Shown: positions 22,389 to 34,708, counted from the first letter of the stretch. The stretch: 64,000 bases of DNA from Lutjanus erythropterus (GCA_020091685.1 CM034600.1:10387764-10451763), one strand, 5' to 3'. Made by a program: numbers and translations. The notes: a model not told the origin generated them from the letters alone.

Positions 22389-23230
22389 CAAGGGACAGTA
22401 CACCCAAAACTGAAAATTCAGTCATTATCTACTCATTCTCATGCCGACTGAAGGTCATGTTTAGTATTTTAGTCCACAAAAGATTTCAATCAGGAGAGAC
22501 TAAGAGTAAAACAAAATGGTTTATTGACACATGCATGAGATATGAAACATGAAAAGTCTTTGGCGGTTAGACCCCATTGAGGTGAAACAATAAGCACATA
22601 TATAAATGGGGGTGATGAAGCTGTAGTGAAGAGAATCCCCCGGGGTCTAGACACTGGTGGTGGTGGTGAAGAGGTGCAAAGCAGAGACAGATGAGGTGAA
22701 GTGGTTCTGGACTCCTGCTGCCTGGACCTGAAGACTGGAGGAGAGAGAGGTGGAGGAGGGTCGCGCGACTGACCGAATGACAACTGATGGAGCAAAGACA
22801 GAGGCGATTTAAAGTTTGGCAGCAGCAAATTGACTGGCTACCGTGACTGTGGCAAAATCTGATTGGACAGTAAAGAGGAAGGTGAACGCCCACAAACAGC
22901 TGATTAGAGGGAATAGGAGGAGAGAGACGGAGTAAAGGAAAGTTGTGAATGAAGGCAGCGTAACAGAAGGTCTTCCTGATTGAACTTACGCTGAGCTTCA
23001 TTTCTGGAGTGTCACAAGAAAACAGCATTGCAGAATCTCCCAAACAATGGAAGTGAATGGTGACCAGTTTTGACAAGAAAAGAAACAACAGAATAAAAAC
23101 ATAAAATGCCTCCATACTACTTGTCTGGTGTAATCCAAGTCTCCAAAACAACCAAGTTGACTAAAACAATGTTATTTACACCATGTTTTTAGCCCGAATC
23201 TTCACTATAGATCCTTTGCCTGGAGCCATG
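22389..23230 (+). mobile_element. DNA-element relic interrupted by another element
   Basis: Left part has AAGGGACAGTACACCCAAAA, GAAAATTCAGTCATTATCTA and CATTCTCATGCCGA. The right part resumes at about 22995 with TTCATTTCTGGAGTGTCACA, AACAGCATTGCAG, CCCAAACAATGGAAGTGAAT and GGTGTAATCCAAGTCTCC. These are consecutive landmarks of one common teleost repeat, so the DNA between 22485 and 22984 is an insertion. The right terminus is not clear. Confidence 0.7.
22485..22984. mobile_element. 500-bp inserted element, 11-bp terminal inverted repeats
   Basis: Starts TTCAATCAGGA (22485-22495) and ends TCCTGATTGAA (22974-22984), perfect inverted copies. On the minus strand there is an AATAAA within GTCAATAAACCATTTTG close to the end, and a TTTAAA about 300 bases before it, so it may be a transcribed unit such as a solo LTR-like or non-autonomous element. 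No flanking duplication is obvious. GC is higher than surroundings. Family not recognised. Confidence 0.55.
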
Positions 23231-24815
23231 TTCATGTGCACATGCACACCGTCTGAACTGTGTGTGTGTGACAAACAATGTTTGTGATACTACTACTACT
23301 GAATCAAATGATTAACGTTAACACGGTCTTTGTAGTACAGCAATCACAGGAAATGATCATTGTGCTGCTCTACGCAGTCTTTAGCCTTAATTGTTTTGGT
23401 TTTTTAGACCACATTTCCAATATGGTTGACTCTCATGGTTTCATCAACTCGCTACTCCAAAACTGTCTACTCAGATAAAGCCAGGCACAAAATGGCAGAG
23501 ACCTGGCATCAGTAACTGGAAAACAAAGTTAAACATGTCACAGCTTAGCTAGAATGTTTTGGGTCTTCACCAATAACTGAGAAAAATCTGTTGGTCATGT
23601 GAACAGGAAATCATGTGCTATCATTAACTTGATAAGTTAATAGCATGTCAGAGCTATCTTTTTGTTTTTAACATTTTCACCCAGTTTTCTACATGTTTTG
23701 GACTCAAAATGCAGCCAAAATACAGGCCACGTTTTTGGCATTACTGATCCCCCGGGTGCAGTTTTCCATTATTAAAAAAAGCTGAAAGAAAATCCGTGAG
23801 AGGAGGAACCAGGGAATAGGTAATTACTGAATTCTCGGGTCTGTGATATTTGTTATAGATCATTTAATGACGGTTTGATGGTTAACTGTTCACAATTTTT
23901 CATAGAAAAAGGCCATTATTGGAGGAAACATTCAGCAGGCAAAAGCGAGAGGTGTGTAATTGCCATAAAGAGTCACATTTGTCTCAGGCACCAATACTGA
24001 TGCTGAAACAAATTTCAGGCTACAAATGAGCATCTTTATATCATTGTACTATTAGGTTACACACATCAGTACAGCCTAAACAAATATTTATGCATTTCTA
24101 TTAGTTCTTGAAATGTTTGTCCGCTCTTTTCATTTTTTAAAGCACGCCTGGATGAAAAGAATCCCCAGCTGTATACATACTTGCCAATGTAACCTTGAGA
24201 CAGAGGACTGAGTGTGTTTGAGGAGTCAAATTGTGTACATACTGTACCCCTGCTGCTGTGCTGAAAATCACATGCTGATGACTCAAAGCCTCTGAAGGTT
24301 ACTTTTTCATAACAGCAAGGAAGAAGAACCTTAAACAAATGGAAGGACAGAAACAGTCTGTGTTTACTTGGCCTTTTGTATTGCAGGAAGCAGCTCTCAT
24401 TCTTTTCACTGTTAAGTCAGTGCCATAGAGAGGGCTTCTGTTGCCTTCATGTAAAATTACCTTGATTTAGTTTGGTTTTTAAATAGACAATTACCCACAT
24501 TTAAATCATTGCAATTGCCAGCTTAGAGAAATGTAAGCTGAAAGAACAGATTTATTTAAATTCTCACCAACAGATGTGACTGCATTTTACAGTTTCATCC
24601 CTTTTCTAAATGTACAGCAATGTCCTTGCATCTAATATAACTTCCCGTCAAAGCTTAAATACAGCTACATTTTCTTTAAATGCTATTTTTCGTGGATATT
24701 AATCATTACAGTTGTACAGCACTTTCAAAAGGAATCACACAAAATTAACTTTGTAATTAAATATGCCTGTTGCAGTTATTTATAGCCGCTGTTTGGTTTT
24801 CATATCGCTTCTCTT
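23231..24815. other. No gene seen
   Basis: Unique AT-rich sequence with no recognised repeat or exon. Confidence 0.5.
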
Positions 24816-25322
24816 AAAGTAATAGTTTGACATTTTGGGAAAGACATTATAAGGTTTCTTGCCAAGAGTTAGATGACAACACTGATACCAAACAGGAGAA
24901 ACAGCTCACCTGGCTCTGACTGAATTTACAAAATCTGTTTACCAGGGCTTCTAAAGGCCAATAATAAAAATGTTGTATCTTGCAAATTTTATATGTCCAA
25001 GAATGATAAGTTGTGGTTCTGCAGAGGGTTTTGTGCGTAGCTATTTCTTGGCTGTGTGCATCATCAAGAAACAACAACCAAGGCGGGAGTCACTGCTCCC
25101 GACTAAGACACAGTTCCAGCGCATAACCACCTGTAGCTTTAGAAGAGCTGCTAGCCAAGCAAGCTGTTTTTCCATTTCCTGTCTTTATGCTAAGCTAAGT
25201 TAAGTCATCCAGCTGCAGACTGAAGCCTCATATTTCACACACAGATTCCAGAGTGGTGTGAATATTCTCATTTAACTGTTGGAAAGAATGCAACTAAGCT
25301 TATAATCCAAAATGGGTCCTAT
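24816..25322. mobile_element. Palindromic MITE, decayed
   Basis: The left arm runs AATAGTTTGACATTTTGGGA, TTCTTGCCAAGAGTTAGATG, CAGCTCACCTGGCTCTG. The right arm runs the reverse: CTTTATGCTAAGCTAAG, then CTGCAGACTGAAGCCTCATA and TCATTTAACTGTTGGAAAGA. The centre has GGGAGTCACTGCTCCC (25085-25100), the turn of the fold-back. This is one of the commonest percomorph repeats, here with arms of unequal preservation. Confidence 0.8.
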
Positions 25323-27624
25323 CATATTGATGAGAGTCTAACTGAGGTACGTTTACCCAGGAATAATGCTGTGGTCCATATAAGAATGTGCAGTTAACTA
25401 TTATATGAATAAGTTTGCTTATTTTGGTTTTATAATAGCAATATACTGTATGGGTAGCTGTGCCTTCCCCACCATGACATCCTATAAGTGCTTTGCTTGA
25501 ATAAAAGGTTGAACTTTCCAGGAGAACACTCTCCAGTATGATTATTTGTTGTTTTCCATGTATTATTGCTTATATCTTTCAGTTGTTCTGATGATAGGAA
25601 TCATATTTAGCTCCTAAGAGATAACTGCATTCATTTTCTCATTGTTCATATTTATATAGGGCTTTATAGATTGATGCAATGTGTAACCGAAGTTCACAAT
25701 TGCAAGTTCTGATTGGAAACTTTTAGCCATACGCTGTTAGCAACACGTGTTAGCACAACAAGCCGATTGGCATGCGAGTCAGTCCCACAACGGTGAGCAC
25801 AAATGAAATGTCCAAGCTGGAAGACCTGCCTGCATCCAGTTGCAAGATGTTGAAAATGTTGGCGTTGCTCCACCATTGTAGGGTGTGTGAATGGAAACAG
25901 AACATGCTAATGCATCATCCAGATGAAAAGAGACATATCCTTATGCATGTGTTTTTTTTTCTTTACTCTAATCAGGATTCTATTTTACACCTTCTGCAAT
26001 AAAGCTGACCTTATATATTTACAAAGTGTAGGAAAATGGAAATCCAACGAAATTCGGACAAAATGGATAGTTTAGATATTATAAAATATTTTTTTTTCCA
26101 CAGAAATCATTTTGACAGTAGAAAAAAAACAGGTGTAAATAATAAAAATGTATGACAGCCAAATTCCATTTAGCAGTGCTTTTGAGGATCAAAGGTGTTT
26201 CATAAAGCCAGATCACCCATGAAGCCAAGCTGTCAAAAACACATGAAGTCACACATATTTACAAATGATGTTATCTTGCAAAATAAATTAAATGCTAAAA
26301 GATCTTATGCAATAGGAATATATTGAAATCATTTGAATATAATTCTATAAAATAATGATTCTTCTAGGTTGCAAACAAAATAGCTCATGTATTGAAGATA
26401 TGAGGGTACTGGTGAGTTTTGACACTGTAATGATGCCCTCACTCATTTCAACAAAGCTCCAGTTTTCTCAGTTAACATCAGTGGAACCTGAGAATCTTTG
26501 AAATAAACATCACAAAAAAAAAAAGAGAGAGAAAGGGAAGCCCTGGGAGGCACAGATGAATATTGAGTGACACCTGCCACAGATATGGATCAAAACCAAA
26601 GGGGGGATTCCTACTGAGTGACATCTGAAACCTGAACACAGGCCAGGCGCTGCATGAAGACTGACACTACACAAGGTGAGTTAATATTCATTCAGCAGCT
26701 GCGTTTGAGGTTTTCAGCCTCTTTCTCCGTTTGTGTGTGTATTCAACAGTATGCAAAATAGCTGTGTGTTTGTTTGCACGTGTGTGTGCTGGCAGGTAAT
26801 TGTTTCCATGTGGATATAAATAAAAGATTCAAATGTTGACTTTGCCACCGCAGCCTGTGTTGCTAGTCCTCATTTCGTCTGATTTTATCTGCGTTGTTTC
26901 AAGCAAATGGACAGAGCGGATGGAAAAATCATCATCAATCTCAGCTTCACACATCCACGTACAGTTGCTTCAATAATACGCCTCATATTTCAATTTCAAT
27001 CTCAAGTAAATTGTGGAGATTGTTTTTGTATTCCCAACGTTTGAGGTTTTCTGTCGCATAGAAACCCTTCAGGGACTCAATCAGTACTGCTTTCCCATGA
27101 AACTCTATTTATGATTTAGATGATGAAGTGAAAATCTGAATTTGAATGATGCATCTTTCATTTGTCAAAGACATAAAGGAGCTGTGAGTGGTTTGGTAAG
27201 ACTGTCCTCGTAAAGAAACATCAGTTGTTTGTTCAGATGACCGTGATCATTCCCTAACCTTTCAGGGTAATTCTGTCTCTGTACATGTCTTGCAGAGTAC
27301 ATCTGCATATCTGGTAAAATTCGTATAAAGCCTTTTGTGATTCAAGAATAAAAGAAATCTGGGGTTATGGAGTGTGTTTACCAGACCTCTGTAACCCACT
27401 TCTCATTTTTGCGTGAGGCTAGCAACTCAAAGCCACTACTAGCATTATGAATCTACAGTCTGAACTGGTGGTGATTGTTGGCAGTGAAGGCGTCAGTTTT
27501 TGACGAGGAAGAAAAACGTGTCGAATAAAACAGGACAATATCTACACTGCTGCATCAATTTTGATCCTTTTGTTTTTTTTACACCGTCCATTGTGAGTCC
27601 GACAGTGTTACAGGAATGTTGACT
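25323..27624. other. No gene seen
   Basis: Unique sequence. An A-run joined to (GA)n lies at 26514-26534. A strong AAG|GTGAGT donor-like site at about 26675 has no good acceptor upstream. Confidence 0.5.
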
Positions 27625-27692
27625 CCACTCATGTCTGTATGCTAAATATGACACTAGCCAGCATCTGGTTAGCTTAGCTTAGCATAAATATG
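27625..27692 (+). mobile_element. Fragment of the 24.8-kb palindromic MITE family
   Basis: CCACTCATGTCTGTATGCTA, ACACTAGCCAGCATC and GGTTAGCTTAGCTTAGCATA correspond to the arm of the family that appears inverted at 25185-25250. The rest of the element is missing. Confidence 0.65.
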
Positions 27693-27984
27693 GGTAATGC
27701 TAGAGTCTTAGCATTACTGTGACATTGCCAGGGAACCAGGAAGATGGCTGGTCAGAAATCACGAATACTGCAACAGTGTCTCCTAAATATTGCTTTTGTG
27801 TATTACCAAATTCTTTTCATAATTATATTTTGGTGATAACATAATTCCTCCCTGAATTACGTGCAGAGACAATGTTTCTTTGAGTGAATGAAACGGTACA
27901 TTTCTTGGGGTGGGTGGAGGGCAAACAAAGAGCAGGGTTGTGACCAGCGTCCAGCCTCCTCAGTGACAAAATGTTGGTATGTCA

Positions 27985-28090
27985 CAAGTTGCAACAAAAG
28001 CGCCTTGGATAAGGAAAGAAAATATTGTGATATTAGTTAGGTTTAGGCATTGAAACCACATTGGTTAGGGTTAGGGAAAGATTTTGGACA
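27985..28090 (+). repeat. TTAGG-rich dispersed repeat
   Basis: GGTTTAGGCATTGAAACCAC and GGTTAGGGTTAGGGAAAG are landmarks of a common fish repeat. A related copy begins near 62890. It is not a telomere tract: only two exact TTAGGG units occur. Confidence 0.45.
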
Positions 28091-29239
28091 ATGTTAATTA
28101 ATAATCTTTAATCTCAAGTCACTGCTAACTTTTGAATAATGCTGTGGTCACTATGACCTCAATAGTGTACTGCAAGACTGCATATTTTGGCAGGAAACAT
28201 GAAATATGTTGTACCTTCAGTCTCCACATCTTTGTGACTTGCCTGGTACGTTAATTAAAAACATTTCCTCGCGTTAATGTAAAATGTAATTTGGCTGTCT
28301 TACGTTTCCCTCAAAACATATGACCATGAAAATGTTTTTGTAAGGGTGATTTGTTTTGACAAAAATAAAATTACAAATGTGTTTTGTCATTTACTTTGGG
28401 TGGCTTTTTGGGTTTGGTATTGGCTGTTTTTTCCAGGGCTGTTGGGTTTCACACTAAAACGAATGACTTGTGGACTAAACAAATTTAGCAATATTCATTA
28501 AGCAGGAAACAGATGGACGAAGGCTTAATGCCAGGATACTTTGCAGGTCAGTCTGCATTTCGGCAGCTTTCAAGGGAGCTGGAGTTGGAGTTGGAGTCAG
28601 TTTTAACCTTGTGGTATTCGCCCCCACTGACACTCATTCGATTTGTTAGAAAAACATGGTTAATTGAAACTCATGAGGTGGGGATGTTTTTTTTTTTTCT
28701 GTATTGATGGTATTTCACATTTATGAGGGCCTTTCATTTCATAAAGCATCCCAAACGCCTTTCCCATCATTAAAATGTTTCCGACTCTTATTAGGAAAAA
28801 GACCCAAAATCAATATGGCCTACAGTTAGTGTTGTGATAAGTTTTGGAACAGTTCTGCTGTTTTTCTTTGCTTGGCTGTGTGTAGTTGAGAAATCACTGA
28901 TGTCTCATTAACAGAAAGTTATTCCATAAAGCCAGCCATATATACAGTAATTACTGCATTCTTTATGTTGTATATGTGCTGAAGCTTTTAGATGTAATGG
29001 TGCCTCATTAATCCTCCTTACTTTATTTTCCAAAAAACCTTTTTGCTTCCTCTTTCTGTTGCCAGCATGTCATATTAATAAAAGAATACAGTGAATGTAT
29101 ACTCACCAAAAAACATGTACCCTCAGCCTTTGCAGTGATATTTCAGGAGATATTTGGCATTACTTTAGCTTGAAAACCTGCCCCCTGTGTGTCATTACAC
29201 TGCTACTTATCTCACCATTCTCCTACAGCGTGTGACTAA
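28091..29239. other. No gene seen
   Basis: Unique sequence with three GGAGTT/GGAGTT-like units at 28578-28597 and a T-run near 28690. Confidence 0.5.
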
Positions 29240-29660
29240 TTTCTGCCTGAGCTGACTTGGAATGTCATCGTCAAAGTCAAACCTCCAGCTTTGGACAATC
29301 CGCTGCTCACTGCAGAGACCACAGAAATCCAATCCAAATCCAATTTGGCCTGTGATTGATTACTGTGCCCGCTACTTAATTAGGTGGGCAGCTAGGCTAA
29401 TAACTGATGTAGATACATAGGAGCTATTTCCTTCAGCTTCCATGTAAACACACTCTTGACCTTTGCAGCAGGGTATGGCCACCTGGCATCACTTATCTGC
29501 CACTGGCTTATAAAAGAACACATCCATCCCTAATTCCACTAATATGCAGATAATCTGCTAATTCATCTCCTGAGCCCAGAATCCTTTTGTAAATGAATTT
29601 AAAGATTTCACTCTTCTGTAATTGTTCTTATGATTTGTGAAGTGACCTTTGAGGAAAACC
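29240..29660. promoter_or_regulatory. Possible conserved non-coding element
   Basis: The stretch is repeat-free, more balanced in composition than its surroundings, and packs homeodomain cores (CTTAATTAGG), a POU-like site (ATATGCAGATAATC), E-boxes (CATCTG-type and CACCTG) and an SP-like CCAATCC tandem. No frame is open. This is inference from composition only. Confidence 0.28.
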
Positions 29661-29688
29661 CTCTTGACCACATGGAAATAATAAAGCG

Positions 29689-29895
29689 ATGGATTTAAAG
29701 AAGACGGAGGAGGCTATTTACTCATATCTAGAAGGAATCCTGTGTTCTTATCAGACAAAAGAAAGCCTCCTGGATGATAACACAAAGTTAAAGCTAGATA
29801 AATACATCCAGCTAATTCAAGTTCAGTGGGAGCATCTGCTCGGATGTGATGTAACTTTATTAGACAAACAGTCAAACTGCCATCTTGACCTGTGA
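29689..29895 (+). CDS. Candidate small ORF, 68 codons, unrecognised
   Basis: The ATG has G at -3 and G at +4 (AAGCGATGGAT). The frame encodes a charged, helix-prone peptide without low complexity, beginning MDLKKTEEAIYSYLEGILCS, with alternating Lys/Asp/Glu and aliphatic residues and a single Trp near residue 47. No signal peptide, membrane segment or known motif. There is no obvious promoter, splice site or poly(A) signal close by. It could equally be a conserved non-coding element continuing from 29240. Confidence 0.22.
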   Translation: MDLKKTEEAIYSYLEGILCSYQTKESLLDDNTKLKLDKYIQLIQVQWEHLLGCDVTLLDKQSNCHLDL

Positions 29896-32680
29896 TCGTC
29901 ATGAGCAAACAGACTCAAACCCCAGGTATTCAACCTCCACACCAAACATTGCACAGACAGCAGCGACCAAGGAGCAAGAGATAGTCAGTAAAATCATCAC
30001 CAGGGCCAGGTGTTTAAATAAATGCACCACTTTTCATACAGAAAGTGTTAAAAAAAAAAGAGAGGGAATGTACTGTGAGAATGTGTGTACTTACTTGCCT
30101 GCTGTACACGATGTGTACACAGACTTATGACTCAGCTAAGCAGAGTGTGATGAAGAAATGGGGCGCAGAGAAGAAGAAAACCACAGAGGACCTTTAAGCA
30201 ACACTTTATTTGGATCCTTAATCTTTTCAGTGCAGCATAGGTCTTAACAGTGTCTCAACAGAATTCCATATTATCTGTAGATGTGTGTCTATTTTCACGC
30301 CCTTGTCAATAGGAATTTATTTTAGCACAAGTAAATAGGTTTACATATAGTCACGCAATACATGCATTCATACCAGAATAGGAAAAACACATCTGTTGTG
30401 GGTTTTTGACTTAAGCTCACAGAGGAATTTCCAATTTTATGATGACTCAGATGTAAGCCATGGAACAATGCATAAACAGGTCCATGTGCAGTGTTTGTTT
30501 GGAATGAAACATGCAGACTTAATATTGTGTGGCAAGAACTGCCAATTGCTGACTTGGGTTACAATGTGTTTAACTTAGGTTCACTGCTTCGGGCTGGCAG
30601 GCGCTGGCCGGGTGCGCTTCACGTAGAGATACGGCGTCTCGCCTATTTTTTCCATATGACTTGTGCGGTTCCCAGCAAAAATAGACCATGAAAATGATCT
30701 CTTGATAGTCATATCAACATCACAGCAACAACAAGACACCTTTAACTAGAGTTCTGATGCATATCTGTAGAATGTGTTACAGACATGAAAAAATTAGGTG
30801 AAGGGCAGTATTTTTCCGGTGTGTTCTCTTTCTGTCTCTCCCTGTCTCTCTAAATGAGGGGAAGAAACACACTGTGTTCTTTTCTTTTTTCACAGCTCTT
30901 CTGCAAACTCAATATACAAAGATAGAGCTGGCAGTAGCACTCCGCAGCAGCAACACTGTCTGTGTTGTCACCACACGTGTGTGACCCACAGCAGTTCAGC
31001 AAGGTAACAGTATCTACTTCAGCTGTCTCTCTCTCTGCTCTGCTCGATGTGTGACCTGCCATGCCCTCAGTGAAACACGGAGGAGAGGAGAGAAACGTAT
31101 GCGTTCCTTCGGACCGCCTCCCCAAGGCAATGGAAGAGGAAACACTGCATTGATTCAAGAAAAAAAAAAGACCTGATAGGGGAACCTGTACCTGTTGTAC
31201 ATCCATTTTAAAGAAATAACAGCAAACCGAAAAATCAGTTTAGTTGTCATGCATCACTCAGCCAATGAAAACAGTCATATAGTGTAGTTGTATAATGTAT
31301 TGTGTGGCGCTGAAGGAGATTTGTCAAATCTGAAATCATAATCCTGATGACATCATCGGGGGTTATACACCCTTTTCTTGATCTTAGCAAGGGCTTGGAG
31401 AATATGAAGTTATAACAGCCTACTTAGAGGTTGAAAAACGTCTGTAATTACCAGGCAGGAAAGGTCTAATGAAAGGGTTCATCGAGTTGCATTATGGGAA
31501 TTGTATGATCCAGTGTTCTGTGGTGCTTTACTAAGTGACTAAGGGAAAGTCCAAATCAAAGTATGTATTTGACACATTGTATATGTTTGATCCAGTTAGT
31601 TTTGGCCTCACATTGCTAAAGGACGTTACGTGACATATGTCATCACCTGTGTGATTGGCGTCTCCCTTTACTTGCAAGTACAAGACGTGCTCTTGGAATA
31701 TTATTGAAAAGTTTTGAAATTTTTCTTTTGTTTTTTTCCAACTGACGCTGAATTCATCAGACCAACTGTCAATTTGGACAAATTTTTCCAGTTCTGATGA
31801 TAGTCTGCCAGAACCTCCTGTAATTGGGCCGAAAGTCTAAACCATCCAAAATAATGTTTTCTCACTAGAAGCAAACCAAACCATGGCTCAATTTGATCAG
31901 GACCGAAACCACCTCTTCCAGTCGGACCAAGGTTCGGCTGTTTGATTTGGTGGAGGTTTCACACCTGTAATTTGGTTTGGGTCAAACTAGAAAGTCTGAA
32001 AGTCTGGAATAAACAAGAAAGGTGCAAAAGCACTCAGGATATTGTGGATTCTACAAATTTAAACCTCAGACATTGTTGCAGTCCAGTGATTGTATTCTCA
32101 CAGGCACAAGTTGTCATTTCTCATTTATAAAGAGGCGGGTTTTCATTAATTATGACCACCACAAGGCAGATGGCAGGAGCAAGAGTAAAGGAAGAAGAGA
32201 CAAGAATGGATTAGCAGAAAAAGACCACCTTCTGTAAATACATTTTGCAAAAATTAGAAATAAAAGGTCAAGTAGGAGCCATACTGAGACAGTTATCCTA
32301 GTACTGTGCAAGCCCTAAAAAAAAACAACTGGACTCTCTTGTCACTGTATGTGCATATCTTCAAAACACCCACATCAACATCCGACCTCTGTTTTGTAGT
32401 CATATGTTTGGAGTGCTGAGTGTTCTCCTTGAGTGACAAAACCATTTCATGCAGACTGGAGAGCATTCATTTATGCAGACTCTTGACTGATGTCAGCTGG
32501 ACTGACGGGGGATGAATGCAAAGAAAAGCTGGGGGCATCATACCCAGCAGCACCGAGGTGCCGGCACATCAAAGAGTGAAGCGAAGCTTTTTGATACAGA
32601 GGGGAGGATAGCAGGACAAGCTTCAACCCTGACAGTTCACCACAGTGCGCTTTTGTAGATTACTGTTTGGTCTTTCCCAG
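29896..32680. other. No gene seen; minor repeat relics
   Basis: AACACTTTATTTGGATCC at 30199-30216 resembles the end of a common DNA repeat. A CpG-containing block at 30590-30645 and a diverged element-like stretch at 31850-32000 (GGACCGAAACC / GGTTCGGCTG) are not assignable. No exon pair is visible. Confidence 0.4.
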
Positions 32681-32698
32681 GCGAGCGCCGCACAGAAG
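32681..32698 (+). other. Candidate 18-base microexon
   Basis: An acceptor with a pyrimidine-rich tract (CTGTTTGGTCTTTCCCAG) ends at 32680 and a consensus donor (AAG|GTAAGC) begins at 32699. The enclosed 18 bases are CpG-rich (GCGAGCGCCGCACAGAAG) and frame-preserving. Alternatively the donor may belong to a longer non-coding first exon. No partner exon is identified. Confidence 0.2.
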
Positions 32699-34708
32699 GT
32701 AAGCAGCAGACAAGCTGACAGAACACACATCAGGGTATCTCTCCACGTTAGCTGAAAGAACGGCAGAAGTCAAAACAAAAGTTGTGTCAGATGTTTGCGG
32801 GGCCTGTAACTCAGGGTCAGTGCACAGCAGAGAGAAGCACTTATACTGTTAAGCTTTGATGATGCGATCAGCTTCTCAGTGGGTTCTTTCTGCTGAAAAC
32901 TTTATCAAAATATCATGTAAAATAAGGCCACACAGCATAATATGCAGAAAAAAAAGTGGTGAAATTCGCATTCACAGCCCTCCTCAGCTCCCACACGTTT
33001 TCTCTCCACAACCTTCTAGTCCTCCATGTCTGTTATAAAGGATGAAATACAGACCTTGGGTAAAATAATGCCATATTTTTCTGTATATTATTGAGAGGAT
33101 GTGAGCACTGCCTGGTATTCAAAACATTCATCAGCTCATGTTTTATCCTTGCTGATGGAACACGAGCTGATGAATGTTTTCAGTGCTCATTACATGAGCA
33201 TTTAGGATGATGTCTCGCAGCTGTGAAAAATTCGTGGAATATTTTCTGCCAATTATGCAGTTTGAAATTTTTATCTTTAGCCTCATCATGTTCCTTAACA
33301 CAGACACGTGGCCGTGTCTCCTGGATAATTTACTTCATTAGGGTTAAGTTACTGCCACCAGTTATACATATTTATACTTGATTTATGAGAAATCATGTTT
33401 ATTTTTTCATCAGACTGTTATTTGAATACCACTAAATAGCCTTTGTAGCTACTGTATAACAAAGGCTTCATCCAGATGCATGGAATTTAACAAATCTGAA
33501 TTATTTCCAACTTCGTTCACCATTTGTACTGATGATTCAACCAGACTTTACCTGGGAAGGTATGAAACTTCTTCATTCTGTTTGCAATCAATGTTTTTGC
33601 TATAGCTTATATGTGAAGTTGAGGCATTTGTGTCCAAGGGCAACACCTTCTCACTCCCATCTCTTGGTCAGTGGCTCTAGCTTCATGCTATCGTGTTGTA
33701 GGTATGTGTAATGTTGATTGTTTTTAGACTTTAAGAAGTAAAGGCACAAACACTTTAATAATAGCTTTGTGCATAGCGTCCCCGACCACCCACTTTGTGT
33801 ACTGTAGCTAAAGTGGTCCATGGATGTACTGCTAGGAGGGTGAGTGGTCCTATTACCTGATTCTTCCCGAACTGAAAGGGTCCAAATGAACACAGCTAGA
33901 CTGAGACCAAAACAGTCTCGGAGACCAATGAAGGCCAGTTTGACAACAACATATATGCTAAAACCATCTGTCCATCAGGAAACTTTGTAATTAAATAACC
34001 AAGAGTTGAAGCTGAGCAGTCAGAGGACACCACAGGGTAAACCAGAACATTTTCCCCGTAAAATATGATCCAGCTTCAACTCACATCGGTGAATAAAGTT
34101 AGAAAGCTGTGTTTTTGTACAGTGAAGCCCGTTCCTCAGAAACATTTCACTGGACCCAAGAAACTCTGCAATACCATTAAAAATATTGGTTCATAGCACA
34201 ACATACATTTGGGTTGGGAGTGAGAAAGAGCTGCACAGGACTGTTCAGTCTGTTTGTCTATGGGAGAATGTGCTTTGATGTGCCTTTACTGTATTTTTGC
34301 AGTCTGATTACAGACGGTAACAGTCGCGCCGCTACTTGTCGAAAGAAATGCAGCAATGACGAATCAATCCTGCAGCACTGGACATGAGCTAAAGCAAGGA
34401 CAGTGGCCTTGACTGTGACTAATGGTTACGCTACGACAACAACGCTTTGTAGCAGCTAATCATCAACCTGCAGCATGTAACATTTTAATCCTGTGTTCTG
34501 GAGTGGTCTGCCATTCAAACCAAAAACTCAGCAACTGCTCCCTGTAGATCAGCCTCACCATCCCGCTCACTGGGCTCAAGAGGGACATTGTGTGTGGCAC
34601 CATCTGCTTCAGTACTCAGAGGTACATTAGAGGAGATTTCTCAGGAAGAATAGTTTTTTTATACCCCTGCACTTTGGTTTAGTGTAAGTTTGAGACTTGT
34701 TGATGCTG
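32699..34708. other. Unique sequence with a strong hairpin
   Basis: No recognised repeat apart from the hairpin annotated separately. 32990-33360 is even in composition and contains AGACACG-TGGC-CGTGTCT, a short second hairpin at about 33303-33320. 33640-33700 resembles a decayed dispersed repeat. Confidence 0.4.
33102..33189. other. Long hairpin, 31-bp stem, miRNA-precursor-like
   Basis: The inner arms are 33121-33142 (starts AAAACATTCATCAGCTCATG) and 33159-33180 (ends GAGCTGATGAATGTTTT), 22 bases each with a single mismatch that becomes a G-U pair in a minus-strand transcript. The loop is 16 bases. Beyond a one-sided 10-base bulge (33111-33120), TGAGCACTG (33102-33110) pairs with CAGTGCTCA (33181-33189) perfectly. 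Arm length, loop size and bulge fit a microRNA precursor, but a short fold-back mobile element would look alike. I do not recognise the arm sequence as a known microRNA. Confidence 0.6.

Noticed and set aside
22567-23151. 194-codon minus-strand open frame, the longest in the window
   Set aside because: It crosses the boundary between two mobile elements at 22984, so it is a chance fusion frame.
26640-26680. Exon ending at AAG|GTGAGT
   Set aside because: No acceptable acceptor or consistent open frame upstream.
28060-28078. TTAGGGTTAGGG as an interstitial telomere
   Set aside because: Only two exact units, inside a dispersed repeat whose other copy near 62.9 kb lacks them.
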